From assembly GCF_001039355.2 (NCBI RefSeq), contig NW_019775558.1:797558-861557 (forward strand): a stretch of 64,000 bases of DNA. Direction: 5' to 3'. The notes under the pieces were generated by a model. The model was not told the DNA's origin. It ran no database searches and saw nothing but the letters and a program-made list of their open reading frames with translations. This document shows positions 1 through 11,951 of this stretch, piece by piece. Origin of the DNA: Lingula anatina (lineage: Eukaryota; Brachiopoda; Lingulata; Lingulida; Lingulidae). Position 1 is the first letter of the stretch. The number at the start of each line of letters is the position of its first letter. A program made the translations under genes and the position numbers.

Positions 1-902
1 GATAAGCTATAATTTCCTTTTTAAAGCAATATATCATTATAGGGATGTCATTCCTATCAAGAGCTCATACACCCCAGCGTGTTTTTAATTATATTTGCTT
101 ACAATATATATATATATATATAATTAAAAAGTCATTATTTTGTATTCATATCAATAAAATCTTTTTCAAATGTTTTAAAAATAACTATTATCTTTAAATT
201 TTCTGGAAATTTTTGTAGACCTTTTACTGTGATATTGTAACAAACAGAAAAAAGAGGGCATAGTGAAAACCAACTTCCAATTATGACACTACACACATGA
301 AAGATGTATATATTCTTAAGTTTCATAACTGGGCAGCCTGGAGCATATGCCAACTATGTTGACCTTCAGGAGGAAGGAGAAGAATTAGAAGATGTGTGGT
401 CCACAACCACATGTCCCATGGCTGTAGGAGGAAAAAGTTGTAATTGTGCCTGAGACATCTTGCTTGTTTTATACAGAAATTATTGATAAGCTATAATTTC
501 CTTTTTAAAGCAATATATCATTATAGGGATGTCATTCCTATCAAGAGCTCATACACCCCAGCGTGTTTTTAATTATATTTGCTTACAATATATATATATA
601 AAATTAAAAAGTCATTATTTTGTATTCATATCAATAAAACCTTTTTCAAATGTTTTAAAAATAACTATTATCTTTAAATTTTCTGGAAATTTTTGTAGAC
701 CTTTTACTGTGATATTGTAACAAACAGAAAAAAGAGGGCATAGTGAAAACCAACTTCCAATTATGACACTACACACATGAAAGATGTATATATTCTTAAG
801 TTTCATAACTGGGCAGCCTGGAGCATATGCCAACTATGTTGACCTTCAGGAGGAAGGAGAAGAATTAGAAGATGTGTGGTTCACAACCACATGTCCCATG
901 GC
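1..902. repeat. Tandem duplication (~480-bp unit) carrying a HECT-gene exon
   Basis: The sequence from 1 to about 422 is repeated from 485 to about 902 with very few changes. The main difference is a shorter TA microsatellite in the second copy (about 108-122 against 588-600). Each copy contains most of the same candidate exon (reading PGAYANYVDLQEEGEELEDV). Similarity stops inside that exon, just after the shared CCCATGGC. Copy 1 then runs into an unrelated 62-bp linker, so only copy 2 keeps the exon's 3' end and splice donor (961/962). This is a recent partial exon duplication. The left copy may start outside the window. Confidence 0.9.
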
Positions 903-3081
903 CATGTCTGAACAGTCTGAAACTATTGCTGAAGCAACACCTCTCGTGCTTACATGGCAAGGTGAGGCATACATAAAGTGTGTCTAAAGTCATTCCATGA
1001 AAGGGTAGAGGACTTGGGGTCATTATTTATATTTACAACTCTTATTTTAATGTTTTGCAATGTCCTACTGGTGTTTTGGCAATTTTCAGGCTGTTGATGG
1101 AGGCACTGAGCCAGCAGGATATTTTTGAAGGACCAAATAATGCATTGGTTTTCAGACATAACATATTGGAAAGTCGCATCAGGGGGCTTTCTTCAAAAGT
1201 GGACAACTGGTGGGCTGGAGCCTACTGCATGGTGGGCCTGGTTTCCCCAGACTCCACCCTCTGCTATTCAAGTGTGTCACCAAAAACAACAGGTTAACTA
1301 CGTGTAGCCCCAACAAGCTGGAGACATATTTCTTTGCTTTCTCCTGAGGAAAAGACAAATGCAGGTAATATCTGCGTGTAAAATAAAATTTAAACAAATA
1401 AAATGGGTCTCTCAGGTTTTCCCATTTTTTTTAGTGTTAAATGTATCGACACATATGTCACAGGTGATATTCAGATTTTTTGGGATTGACATCCCCCGCC
1501 CTCCCCAAAGGGACATCCCACTTGGCATCTGCCCAAAGAGAATTGCTGGTCCTTCAAGGACACTGTTGATCCTGAACTTGGGCTGTTAAGCAAGATCAGC
1601 AAATGGATGATTCTTTCATTTACTGATATTCTACTTCATCACTGTCAAGTTCATTACGGAACCACATGAGATAGCGCAGGCGTATCGGACTTCAGTGCGC
1701 AACCAACTGGACTTCCAGACGGACGCATAACAATTCTTCCTACGCGTTTTTTTCATTTTTTGATGGAAACCTTCAATATTTCTTCTCAAGAAGAAGACGC
1801 CCTACTGGGGTCAGGGGTGGGTATTACCCCCTCTGAATCGAGAAACATTTTCTCAGCGATTGATGGCCTTAAGGGCACTATGGAGGCTGTTGCCTCCAAT
1901 ATACAGAAAATGGGCGAGGTTTGGGCGACAATGGCAGCCGAAAAGAAACCCGCCAAACGCTCTGCGACGGTCTTTGAAGAAGGAGAGGAAGGAGACGACT
2001 CCTCCTGCTCCGATATTGACAGTCCTATGGACCATCAGGACAAAGACGATGTTGCGAGCCTCCTGATATTAAATCCCATTTATAAAAAACGATTGGCAGA
2101 AAAAATGGATGGCAATTTCCAAAGGTTATCAAAGTCCTAATATTGGGATATTAGGTTAACACCACAAACATAGGAATCCTTGAATTAGAATCTTTTCTCC
2201 TTTGACATATATTTATTGATTGATTTTTAAAACTTTTTCATTCTACTTATGTCTTTACCTTATGTTGTTTGAAATCATAAAAACAACTTTCAAATAACCA
2301 TAGATTTCCTTTTATGACATAATAGCAATATATGTTTATGTCCTACCACATTTAATTTTCAGCATTTTGTGTTTATTTTATAGTGCTGCATGTACGTAAA
2401 TTTAATTTTTCCCTAAATATTTACCAATTACAGATACACTGCAGTGCTGATAGAACGGAATTCGATAGAACTGTACAACAACATTTAGATTGGTTGTGTG
2501 ACCAAGGGATATTTAAGTTCCCTTATGAAGAAAAAGAAATGATGATATTCCAGCTTTTGCTTAATAAATTATATCATATATTACAAGTAAGATTATATAC
2601 GTGAACCAACACTTTAAGCAACCAATTCATTTCCTATTGCATATGTCCTATAATGATATCACTTAACAGGGAGACATGTTTGAACACGTTTCTTTTTGGC
2701 ATAGTGCGTCTTTGTCAAATGTGATACATGACATGTACATTTTTCAGGGGAAATGAAGTAAACACAACCAAAATATTAAAGATATTTAGCAGCAACTTTT
2801 TGGAGGAGCGTAGAATTGACACAGTAACGGCGGGTCTGGAGGACCCTCCAACTAGGAATAACACAGAAATTTTCATTAGCAGATATTCGATTTGGGAAGA
2901 CTCTCTGGAGCAGTGTCTGGCTGCTGATAACTTACGGCAACCACTCTATGTGTCCTTCCATTGGGAGGAAACCATTGACAGTGGAGGGCCAAGGAGAGAA
3001 TACCTTCCGCTAATGGTATTCGAAACAAAATGCAGATTGCTGGATAATAGTCAGTTTCACAGGTCCCTATTTAATTGTTAA
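817..3081 (+). pseudogene. Scrambled HECT E3 ubiquitin-ligase-like exons
   Basis: Four coding blocks lie here. (1) 817-961 has a good acceptor and donor and an acidic stretch. (2) A block from 1090 reads LLMEALSQQDIFEGP, as in the HECT N-lobe after the GGPRREFF motif. (3) 2434-2586 is a phase 0-0 exon of 51 codons that I do not recognise. (4) 2748-3015 ends in SGGPRREYLPLM, the HECT signature itself. HECT ligases transfer ubiquitin from a C-lobe cysteine. No C-lobe or catalytic cysteine is visible. Block 2 should follow block 4 in the protein but lies 1.6 kb upstream, so this is either a rearranged relic or two partial tandem copies. The nearest family by feel is the G2E3-like HECT proteins that are expanded in aquatic animals. 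Confidence 0.6.
1760..2140 (+). CDS. Short acidic retroelement ORF1/gag-like fragment
   Basis: This is an open frame of about 126 codons with balanced codon use. It has a Ser/Glu-rich start, a helical segment near residues 30-55, and an Asp/Glu/Ser-rich stretch (EEGEEGDDSSCSDIDS) near residues 73-90, followed by a short basic tail. The architecture recalls the first ORF of tyrosine-recombinase retroelements (DIRS/Ngaro type), but no diagnostic motif is present. It sits between HECT-like blocks and is probably an inserted fragment. A host-derived exon cannot be excluded. Confidence 0.3.
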   Translation: MMETFNISSQEEDALLGSGVGITPSESRNIFSAIDGLKGTMEAVASNIQKMGEVWATMAAEKKPAKRSATVFEEGEEGDDSSCSDIDSPMDHQDKDDVASLLILNPIYKKRLAEKMDGNFQRLSKS

Positions 3082-6000
3082 TAACTCGACCAATTTTGGC
3101 GCGATTTTCATAAATTTGGTATCGTTAGACTCTACAAACCTTTCTATTGACATGGAATATAATTATTATGTCTTTAATATGTTTTTAATGACGTTTTTAA
3201 TGAGTTATTACAGGTACTCTACCAAAGGCCACTTCCCAATAGAAGAGATGCCAGCGCCATCTGTCGGCCACATATTGTAGCACGAGGCTCCCAATGGGGG
3301 TGTGCGTCAAAGTAAAATTGCACAATTGCGGGGGGAAATAAAAAGAAAAGGAAAAGACAAAATTAAGAAAAAATAGGCAAATTAAAAGAAACATACGCTT
3401 TACAAATATTAAGATATTTTCGTGATAACAAAAATTGTTGCAAATATTTAGTTTGAAAATTCTGCAAATAAAAAATGAAATCGGGTAAATTAAGGTTTCC
3501 CATTATTATCACATTGATGAAATGTAATTCATAAAGTTGATGTACAGATCTCTACATCAATACAACAAAGTTGATAATTTGAAAAAAAAAATATATTAAA
3601 AAAAATTATAAATCACACAAGCTTGTTGATATATTAGAATTAGAAAGTTTTATTTTTTATCATCATATTTACAATTATTTAAAAATATGAACAAAAATTA
3701 ATCCCAAACTGTTTTTTATCTATGAAAATTTGGAAAATAAGAAATGAATTGGGGTAACTTTTTCATAAATTTTATTGATTAAAATAATTAGCGTCATATG
3801 TTCTAACATGACGCACAGTAAGCAGCGCACAAGTTACGAATCGGTCAAATAATACGAAAAATTACTCTCCTCAAGAGTCAAGTAATTATTCAATATTTGA
3901 TGATAAATAATAATTGCTAGATAATTTAAGGGTAAACACTCTCCTCCCAAAAAGATACCACAATCACTGACTACTACTGACAATGGCCCCTTCCACTGAC
4001 TTCACAAAAATACCAGGATTCTTCCCGGGGGTCCGATCCTCATCAAAACCCTTTCAATCCTGTTCTACGATGCCGAGAATCTTCTAAGTTCCATCTAAAT
4101 TTTCAGATGATAATTCAAGGCAATGGAAACAATCAACAATCTGAGAGAAAATGGCAAATATAAGTTGAGGGACAGTTCGGATTATGTACCCCTCAAACCA
4201 AAGAAGTTCCTTGGGGCTTTTGAGCAATTCCTGGAAATTTAGGTTTCTGTTGTATACTTGGCAGTCAACTTTTGACGAAAAGATAGACTGGGCACATTTA
4301 GTACAAGACGAGAGGTGTGGATCTAGAGAAATTCCTGAGTAATATGTTTTTCTGTGTGGAAAAATCTGTGTTGTGTGCCGTATGCATTATAGGTTGATAT
4401 TACACCATACCTGCCAACATTTGTGAATGCCAGAGAGGGACATTTTATCAAGCCCCCCCCTTTCCCGTTCGAAAAAAAAAATGACACACGAGTAAAAATA
4501 TTACAAATATGCGTTAGATTCAGTTTGAAATGTAAAAAAAGAAAAAAATGTAATGAGATGTTATTGCATAATTTAGGGGAAAATCGCATGAATTAATTTT
4601 ACAAGTTCATAGTTGAAGGATGAGAAAATCGATAAATGACCAAAATTTGGGTGTTTATGTGAAATTGTCAGTGAGTAGAGGGCTGAACCAGCATAATTAA
4701 TTCTTGCGACTATGTCAAGCACCAAAAGTTACATTAAATTACAATATTTCTTACTTAAAACTTTTGAAACATTTTTATATCTGCTTGTTGATGATGAAAT
4801 TAACTGCTTTGAGAAGGTGTTTAGTGGAGTAGCAGGCCTAATCCAGAAAAAAATATATCTATAACTATGTTCTTCAACAAGATTGTCCAGGCGACACGAG
4901 ATCACGCCTCTGCTGTGCATGCCATGAATTGCACACAACTTTTCACTTTTTCGAAAAAACAAACAATATTGACTATAAGTGTTCAATGCGAAAGAATCAG
5001 CTATTTGACTTTTTTTTTGCAATTATTTTATTACTTGAAACACACAAAGTACAATTGATATTGAAAAGGTTATTTTTCCTTCTTGACAAAATTTTTAATT
5101 AATTTTTTAAAACTCTATTTGCTTTTTTAAAATTCTATTTTAAATACTGTTTTCTTTCTTTTACTCTCATCAATATAATAAGAAGTTTAACAACCTTTGG
5201 TGATTTAAAAAAAAAATTCATATATATATTTTGGTGTATAAATCTACTATATCATGAATTAATTTTCAATTAAGTGATAATATTGGGTAACCTTAATTTA
5301 AGAGTTTGTAAAAATAGCGTTACTTCAACAATGAATGAAAAAGCGAGTGTATTTTTAAAATGTATTTTTAAAATAGGGACCCGTAAAACCAAGGAGTTAT
5401 AACAGAAAGAGATTACACGCGTGGGGGGTGGAGCCCGTTTTACGATCTCTCATTGGTTGGAATGAATAGAACCCAGAGAACAATGGGTACCTATCTCTGT
5501 TATGCTCTCGTTTAAATCTCTTTTGTCAGAATAGGTGCCTTTGTCTATCGTTTAGAGAGGACACACACAGAAACGCACTCAAAAGTTTGTTAAAAAGAGA
5601 GAAGTACAGAGTGCAGACGATATAACGTTGGATAAGGTTATCAAAATACAGGTAAGTGCTTTTAAATGCATAACTACACGAAATATGAAGATAAATTGCA
5701 ACTTTTATGACGTAGGGTCTCACAGTGTAAGTGTCCAGCTCCACGTCTATCTCGCAAGTTGGTGTGTGGAGAATAAATATTGCACGAAAAATATTTCCCA
5801 CTCATAACAAGTGCTTACAAATATAGTATCAGATGCAGAAAATTTGGTCTTTATACAGTTGCAATTGTTTAGTAATTTGTGGCAATAGCATAGAATAAAA
5901 CTTAGGTGCACTTTCAGTAGCCGAATAACAAGCAGATGCATAAGCCGCCATCTTGTTTATGTTTCGAAAAAAAAATCACTCCAAAAGACATTTTCCTCCT

Positions 6001-7080
6001 ACTTTTTGATATTTGTGTCACATGACAGTCATAAAATTTAACTAATTGGTGTGTGTGTAATACATTTTCTTGAGCAGTATTGTTGTTTTTTTTTTATTTT
6101 ATATGTGGTCTAACTTGAATACGACAAGGGCCAATTTTCACGAGTCCAGATCAAAAACTGTTACGCTTGTTACGACCAAAAGCCTGAAAGTTTTTTGCAC
6201 TTTTCAAATGCGTGATTATAAAAGATTTTGGTGTGTTTAGATTCTTGAACATCTTGGTCGTGGCTTGGTATATATTGCATGGGTATTGCTCCAATATCTC
6301 TTGAAAAAATAACCCGTTTTGTTCAGAATACCAATTTTTTACTTTAGTGTTATGGGTAAATGTACCATTTTTGCCTGTACCATTTTCGTGTTTAAAACTA
6401 AAAAAACTTAACATGACAGTTGGTCATCATTTTTCTTCTCACCATGGTGGGTGGGCAGTGGCAACTTTGTTGTTAAAGTAAGGTGCTGAGTTATTTTGAC
6501 TGGAAAAGTTTTGCCTCTACCCAGCATTTTCCATCATGGCGGTCTAACAGGAAGTTTGACGTCACAGTGTCTTTGGTATAGTTATTTTAAACTTATTTAG
6601 TCTTTTTTTTTACATATATATGTTTTAATTCATATTAAACCTTTGAAAAAAGATCACATATGAATCCTGGTGCTTCTAATTTAAAGTCTTAAGGTTTTAA
6701 GTTCACCTAGGCTCCACCAATTACTTTACCTGTTATCTCACTACACATCTCTCTTTGAGCCAAGGTAAGACACCTTATTGTGTAAGACACCTCTATAATT
6801 TGCTTCTCTACTGTAATTATACTTCACTGCTTTGGCATGTTAGGTGGCAAGCTTGGATGTTTCAGTTCATTTTATGAAAGAAGCTTTGCCTTGGTGGTTA
6901 CAAAAGAATAGAACTCTACTAAGGTTTATTCATTACTTGAAAGTAAATATTTCATCTTGCAGTGTTGAAACAGAAGTTCTCTCAAAATTGATAATGAATT
7001 TGACATGCATATCTTAACACTACTCAAGTTTTTTTCTTCTATTATAAATATGAGAGAAGGCTGCATTGAATATATGAATT
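3082..7080. other. Non-coding, AT-rich; no gene recognised
   Basis: I see no conserved protein segment on either strand. The stretch holds homopolymer runs and short TA tracts. Around 5385-5422 is a 38-bp sequence that recurs inverted at 8627-8667. Confidence 0.6.
5385..5422 (+). repeat. Short dispersed repeat, copy 1 (inverted partner 8627-8667)
   Basis: The core ACCAAGGAGTTATA followed by CAGAA-GAGATTA-ACGC is shared, at roughly 85-90 percent by eye, with the reverse complement of 8627-8667. The surrounding sequence does not align further by eye. It may be the end of a transposon or a conserved regulatory block. Confidence 0.45.
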
Positions 7081-7661
7081 ATGGTCAGGCTGGAAAAAAT
7101 TTTAAAAATGTCAATGAAAAAAGGAGGTCAGTGTGTTTGGGGTAAGTTACTTTTGTCGTAATGCCTACGATGCATTAAACATTCACTAACAACAGAACCC
7201 TTTTTAAAATTTTTTCAAAATACAACAACCTTGGGCATTTTCCTTTTAGCCTCTCTGAAATCCCCTTTTTGTCCTGTCAGAAGAGTAGGAACCCGGGCGG
7301 ATTTAAATAATTTCTTGTAATAAGTACAATTTCTTTCAATTTCTTGGGGTTATTAGCCTGCGATCATGAATCTTGATGTTCTATATAAATTTAGTTGTAA
7401 ATTGTTCATTTATGTGGTGAACATTATTTCAGTCAAGTCATAACAAGACACATTAAACTTCACTGCGTAATTCCATAATGTCTACATGGATACTAGTAGT
7501 TCATAATGCTATTATGTTTTTTTTTCTAACCTACAGGTTTCTCTCTTTTCCGAGTGGCATGGCATTGGCAGGCAGAAGAAAAGGCCCTGAAGAAATTCTC
7601 ACTTGAGTTGTCCTTTTTGGAGAAGAAACTGGATAAGACTGGCCAACGGAGATTGCATTAA
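7081..7661 (+). CDS. Candidate two-exon microprotein gene (61 aa), unknown function
   Basis: Exon 1 runs from an ATG at 7081 to 7141 and ends in a consensus donor (G|GTAAGT). Exon 2 runs 7537-7661 after a polypyrimidine tract and CTACAG. The phases match (61 + 125 = 186 nt), giving 61 residues and a TAA stop. The product is basic, starting MVRLEKILKMSMKKGGQCVW. A short hydrophobic/aromatic segment follows (GFSLFRVAWHW, residues about 20-30), then an amphipathic Lys/Glu helix ending KTGQRRLH. This layout would suit a small mitochondrial or membrane-associated protein, but I recognise no family. The matched splice sites and phase are the only support, and a chance model is quite possible. An AATAAA lies at about 8099. 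Confidence 0.3.
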
Positions 7662-8699
7662 ATTAATAGTGCTCCTTCATGACATCTTAAAATATTTTCA
7701 GTCACCTAACTGACTCTATACTTTTCAAAAGTGGACATAAATTATATATATATTTTTTTTATTTTATAAATATTATTTTTTATAATAACCTTTTGAAAAT
7801 CCCATGTTTTTGATACAATTTGTAAGAATTAACCACTTTATCTTCTAGGATTTTTTTTTCATTCGGCCCATTAGATTCTCAGACCTTGCTGGCCTGTGAG
7901 TGAAATAGTATCTGGCACAGATTGGTATCAGCAAGTCAGATAAAAAAGAATATAATTATTTCTATTTGCACGGTTGAAAAAAATGCCAACATAGACTGCA
8001 TAAAACTGGAAAACTGTAGCAACTTAATCATTCTTATGACTTCATAAATTACTGCTTATGTGTAAAATTTTGTTTTTGGTTTTGTTCTTCTATTGATATA
8101 ATAAAATGGTTTTACTCACAGATGCTACTATTATGATGCTTGAGTATAGAGTCGACTTAAAAGATATTTTAAGTTTATATAGTAAATAATAGTTTGAATA
8201 ATATTATGTCCTTTGGCAGTGAGGACAGACGTTCACTTGAATGTCATTTTCACAAACCACAGTTGGGACGTTTTCTTTCTTGGGACAGTTGGGACTTCTC
8301 CTTGGTGATTTTTCACTGGGTTGTGCAAAAAAAAAAGCCATCTATCAACGACTCAAAAAACTCATGGCGACCATCCTCAGTCACCACCTTATAATTGCTT
8401 TCTATGATATCGTTCCCTTCCAGCACATCGTCCAAATAATTACCTGTGAAAAAAATCGTCAGCATACAGCGCCGCTTTGACACTACTGATCTCGAATTCT
8501 AACGCGAAATAACGCATATGAAATTAATCTCCAAGCTGAAGAGAGCGACGCAGACGAAACCTTGAGACAGGAGGCCCCCCTGTAGCTAGCTTCGCCCACC
8601 GTAACAGACATCGGACAATAGAGAGGCGTGCGTATAATCTCCTTCTGCTATAACTCCTTGGTAAAACCGACTATTACCGATTGCTGATACAGGAAAATG
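7662..8699. other. Non-coding; no gene recognised
   Basis: AT-rich to about 8200, then a more GC-balanced stretch. The only structure seen is the inverted copy of the short repeat at 8627-8667. Confidence 0.55.
8627..8667 (-). repeat. Short dispersed repeat, copy 2
   Basis: This is the reverse-complement partner of 5385-5422. It reads, on the minus strand, ACCAAGGAGTTATAGCAG and then GAGATTATACGC. It lies just upstream of the hAT-like coding block. Confidence 0.45.
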
Positions 8700-8759
8700 G
8701 GGAAGTGAGCCTCATAGAAGAAGAAAAAATTAGACAAAAGTAGAAGAAGAGGGAGGGAG

Positions 8760-10678
8760 CAGCTGGTACACACTGAAGCTGGAAGGGCTGTGGGAATGTT
8801 GAGGACAAATGAGAGCAGTTGTTTGAATATTTTGTTTAGAAATGCTCATTGCATTGCAAAGCACCACTTGTCTTTCAAGACTTTCACCATTTTATGTGAC
8901 ATTGATAAAGCTAAAGGTTTAGATGTCAGTACCAGCTATCTCAATGATAAAAAAGCAAGGGAGTTTGTCTCCAATATAGGTGTAGAGTACCAAACTACCA
9001 GAGACATATTTAAGAGTACAAACTTTGTGGGTATCACATGCGATGGAACATCGGATTTTATGGGTGATGAATATGAGTATCTCTACCTTAGAACAGCTAC
9101 AGATGGCACCATTACAGAGAGGTTCATTGGAATAAGTAAGTTATATCTTACATTTCCTTAAATGAATTTATATCTGTCATTTGATTTAAATTACTTGATT
9201 AGAATACTTTAGTATTTCTGTTAATATGATTTTAGAACAATTTCATTAGGCCAATTTCATTAGGCCCATGTTATTTGGATTACCAACTTGCTTTAGAGAT
9301 AGTTGGAAACAAATTTAGTTACTTGACCTCAATTTGCTTGATATGCTCATGATCTAATTAAGCTATGTAATTTTTATTTAACTTGATTACAAGGAACACC
9401 AGAGTCTATAAGCGGGAAAAACATATTTCATCTTGTTGACAAAACTCTGATGGATCTTTCCTCTCCTGAAACTCATTGGCCCAAAGTGTGTGGTTTTTGT
9501 TCAGACGGAGCATCAAATATGCAAGGTAAAACAACATACTGTTATTCTGAAACATATGCTGTTTGGTTGGAAGTATTGCAGGTATATCATTTTTTTTCAA
9601 TACAACACCTTAGAATAAGGCTTTTAAAATCTTTGCATTTGTGAAATATATTATATTCATTTTAACTTTATTTCTCTTCCAGGAGTGAGAAGAGGAGTGG
9701 TGGCCCATATAAGGTTAATGAACAATGAATCTGTCATCATTCATTGTACAGCCCACAGGCTTGAATCGGCTTTCAAAGATTCTGTCAAGAACATCAGGCT
9801 TTATGAGAAAGCTATCACTGTACTTATGGGTGTGCAATTTTTAACAGAAAAATGTAATGGTTCAGGAAAACTACTTTTTTGGGATACTGTTAATTTTGTA
9901 TTTTTTTATGTACAGAAACAGATGTGTTTGTACATATTGCTGTCCCCTGCGTTTGTCTTCACCATCATCGCTGTGCATTTTCAGCATAAGCACGATAAGT
10001 GGAAGACAGTTTTACCTTTTGGCTTTATATTTACAGAGCTGATGAATATTCATAAAACGCAGGTCAACTTCGAAAATCAACATGATTGGGCCATTATTTT
10101 AGCAGTTATGCTGTTTTTTCACATATATTCAACCCTGTAAACACATTTCAAGGAAAACCAATAGGCTTATTGACATGAAACTCACAGGACTGCTTAATCT
10201 TACTAAAATACATGTTGAGTTCAAAAATAAGCTTGATAGGTTCAGTTTTGATGCAGTTATGCCTTGTTTTGTTTATAAGTGCTTTTACCTCAGATTGAAT
10301 TCTTAGACATTTTTACAGTCTCATTATTGAGCTACTTAGATACATATAACTATTCTTTTGACAAATTTTTCATCTTTACAATATTGTTAGTTGATTACAT
10401 AAAAATGGTGTTAAACCTGTATTAATCTATTGTGTAATTAAGTGTCAAATATGGAAAAAAAGCGAACCATTGCAGTTTGTCAGATATAATCATTTAAATT
10501 TTTTATTAACTTATTCATTTTCCTTTCTTGCAGAACCACATGCACCACTGTCATTCCAGAGGAGATACAGGCCCTGGCTCAGCACATGATCAAACCAATT
10601 GAAAGAACATTAAGAGAAGTGAAAGACATGTTTCAAAGAGGCTGTACCAGGGCTTTATTTACAGGAACAGTTGCAAAG
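8760..10678 (+). pseudogene. hAT-transposase-derived protein, ZNF862/KIAA1586-like (partial)
   Basis: Four exon-like blocks are visible. The first runs from about 8760 to 9135 and reads FVGITCDGTSDFMGDEYEYL. The second is 9394-9525 (VCGFCSDGASNMQG). The third starts at 9683 and runs to about 9830 (IIHCTAHRLESAFKDSVKNI). The fourth is 10534-10678 (IKPIERTLREVKDMF). The first three exons join in matched phase at GT-AG sites. CDG-TSD, SDGASNMQG and CTAHRLE are hallmarks of the RNase-H-like core of hAT transposases and of the domesticated ZNF862/KIAA1586-type proteins. No N-terminal zinc finger or C-terminal dimerisation domain is seen, and the third exon lacks a convincing 3' end. It is probably a transposon relic or broken copy rather than a working gene. 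Confidence 0.7.
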
Positions 10679-10879
10679 GTATGACTAATTAATCAGGTTA
10701 GGTATATTCTACTGAACCTTAATGTATCATAAATGATCTAAAAAAAAGCTATTTATTAATTCACATTTAACATGTCCACTGTATTTAATGTCACATTCCT
10801 TTACTAACTAAATATTCTTTCTCATAACTCTTGCAATTTTTGTCAAAATTCTAATAAAATTCCATCCATCCCCGAGGAG

Positions 10880-11050
10880 ATTCTAGGTAAATACACTATC
10901 ACAGAGTTAGAGTGTTTGGCCATGGTTGAAGGTGTGAAAGCTCACCACCCATATTTACAAGGCATTGCTTTTACCATCCTGATAGATCACAGTGCTATGC
11001 AATGGTTAAACAACAGTGTGGTGTTTTCTCACTGCCAAGAGCATCCTGGG
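10880..11050 (+). mobile_element. Ty3/gypsy RNase H fragment
   Basis: The plus strand reads KYTITELECLAMVEGVKAHH and then FTILIDHSAMQWLNN. This matches the RNase HI block of Ty3/gypsy pol proteins (consensus Y--TE-ECLAVV, then DH-AL-WL). Both catalytic landmarks, TE-E and the DHSA aspartate, are kept. There is no neighbouring reverse transcriptase or integrase, so this is a short fossil. Confidence 0.8.
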
Positions 11051-11052
11051 AT

Positions 11053-11300
11053 GTCTGATGCCCATATGGGGACTGCGCAGGGGCGCGCACATATAAAGTA
11101 ACAGCATACCATGTGACGCCCTAGATCATAGCAGATCTCAAGCTGTTCAGAAGCACGCTCTGCTCTCCAGCCTGACGATAGAGACAAAGACAAGCACAGT
11201 GCCCCACTTAAACAGAAGGACCAGGCAATACTCTCATTAAGCACCAGAAGTGATGCTACTGCTATTAGAATAGAGTAAAACACTTTATTGGCGATGAGGT
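11053..11300 (+). mobile_element. Possible 5' LTR and primer-binding site
   Basis: The stretch begins TGTCTGATGCCC, carries a TATA-like CACATATAAAG at about 11088, and ends near TTTATTGGCGATGAGG (11284-11299). That end resembles the TGGCGA-GAGG primer-binding motif of many gypsy elements. It lies directly upstream of a gag-like region. No matching 3' LTR was found, so the call is tentative. Confidence 0.3.
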
Positions 11301-11891
11301 ACACACAACCTCTTAGCATAAAGCTGTTGCAAGCCATTAGGCAATTTCTCCTTTGTTCGACGCCCTATTGAAAAATTTGGCGGGCAGGGGTCAAGTTTTT
11401 GAAACTTCATGGTAAGTTCTTAACTTTTGGCCGTAAGGTTACCGCGTAGGGAACGGGGAGTATTCCTTTTTGGTTTGTTTACTTTATCATCTAGTAAAAC
11501 AGCACTTATTTAGAAATTGCCTTTTGTAAGGGAGACATTGTTCTCATACATCTGTTTAAGGCACGTGCAACAGCAATATTCAACTAACCTTCATATTTTT
11601 TGCACTATTTACCATTTTTTGTCGCATTTCAATTTTTTGCCTTTTCTGGTACAATTAGATTTAATAGTTGGTTGTTTTACTGGCACAGGGTTAATTTAAA
11701 TTTTGGAATATTGATATAAGTTGTTTAAACAATTGATATATTCTGTGTACTGGGATAAACTTAAATCACTTACCTGTAAATTATTAGTTTCATAAAAATT
11801 TGATTTTAGATTTATAGATTTAGTGAAAATTTATTTTTCTCATTTTAAATTTCCATTGGTGTTTTTTTTTTCTAAATCTTTCTGGTGTTGA
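11301..11891. other. Leader-like non-coding stretch
   Basis: This AT-rich interval lies between the possible LTR and the first gag-like start. It has no open frame of note. A second TTGGCGGGCAGGGG motif at 11378-11390 could also be a primer-binding site. Confidence 0.35.
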
Positions 11892-11951
11892 GTGCCAGTT
11901 AATAGCTTGAATTTTTTTCTGATTAATTGTAATAGATCTTACATCAACACA

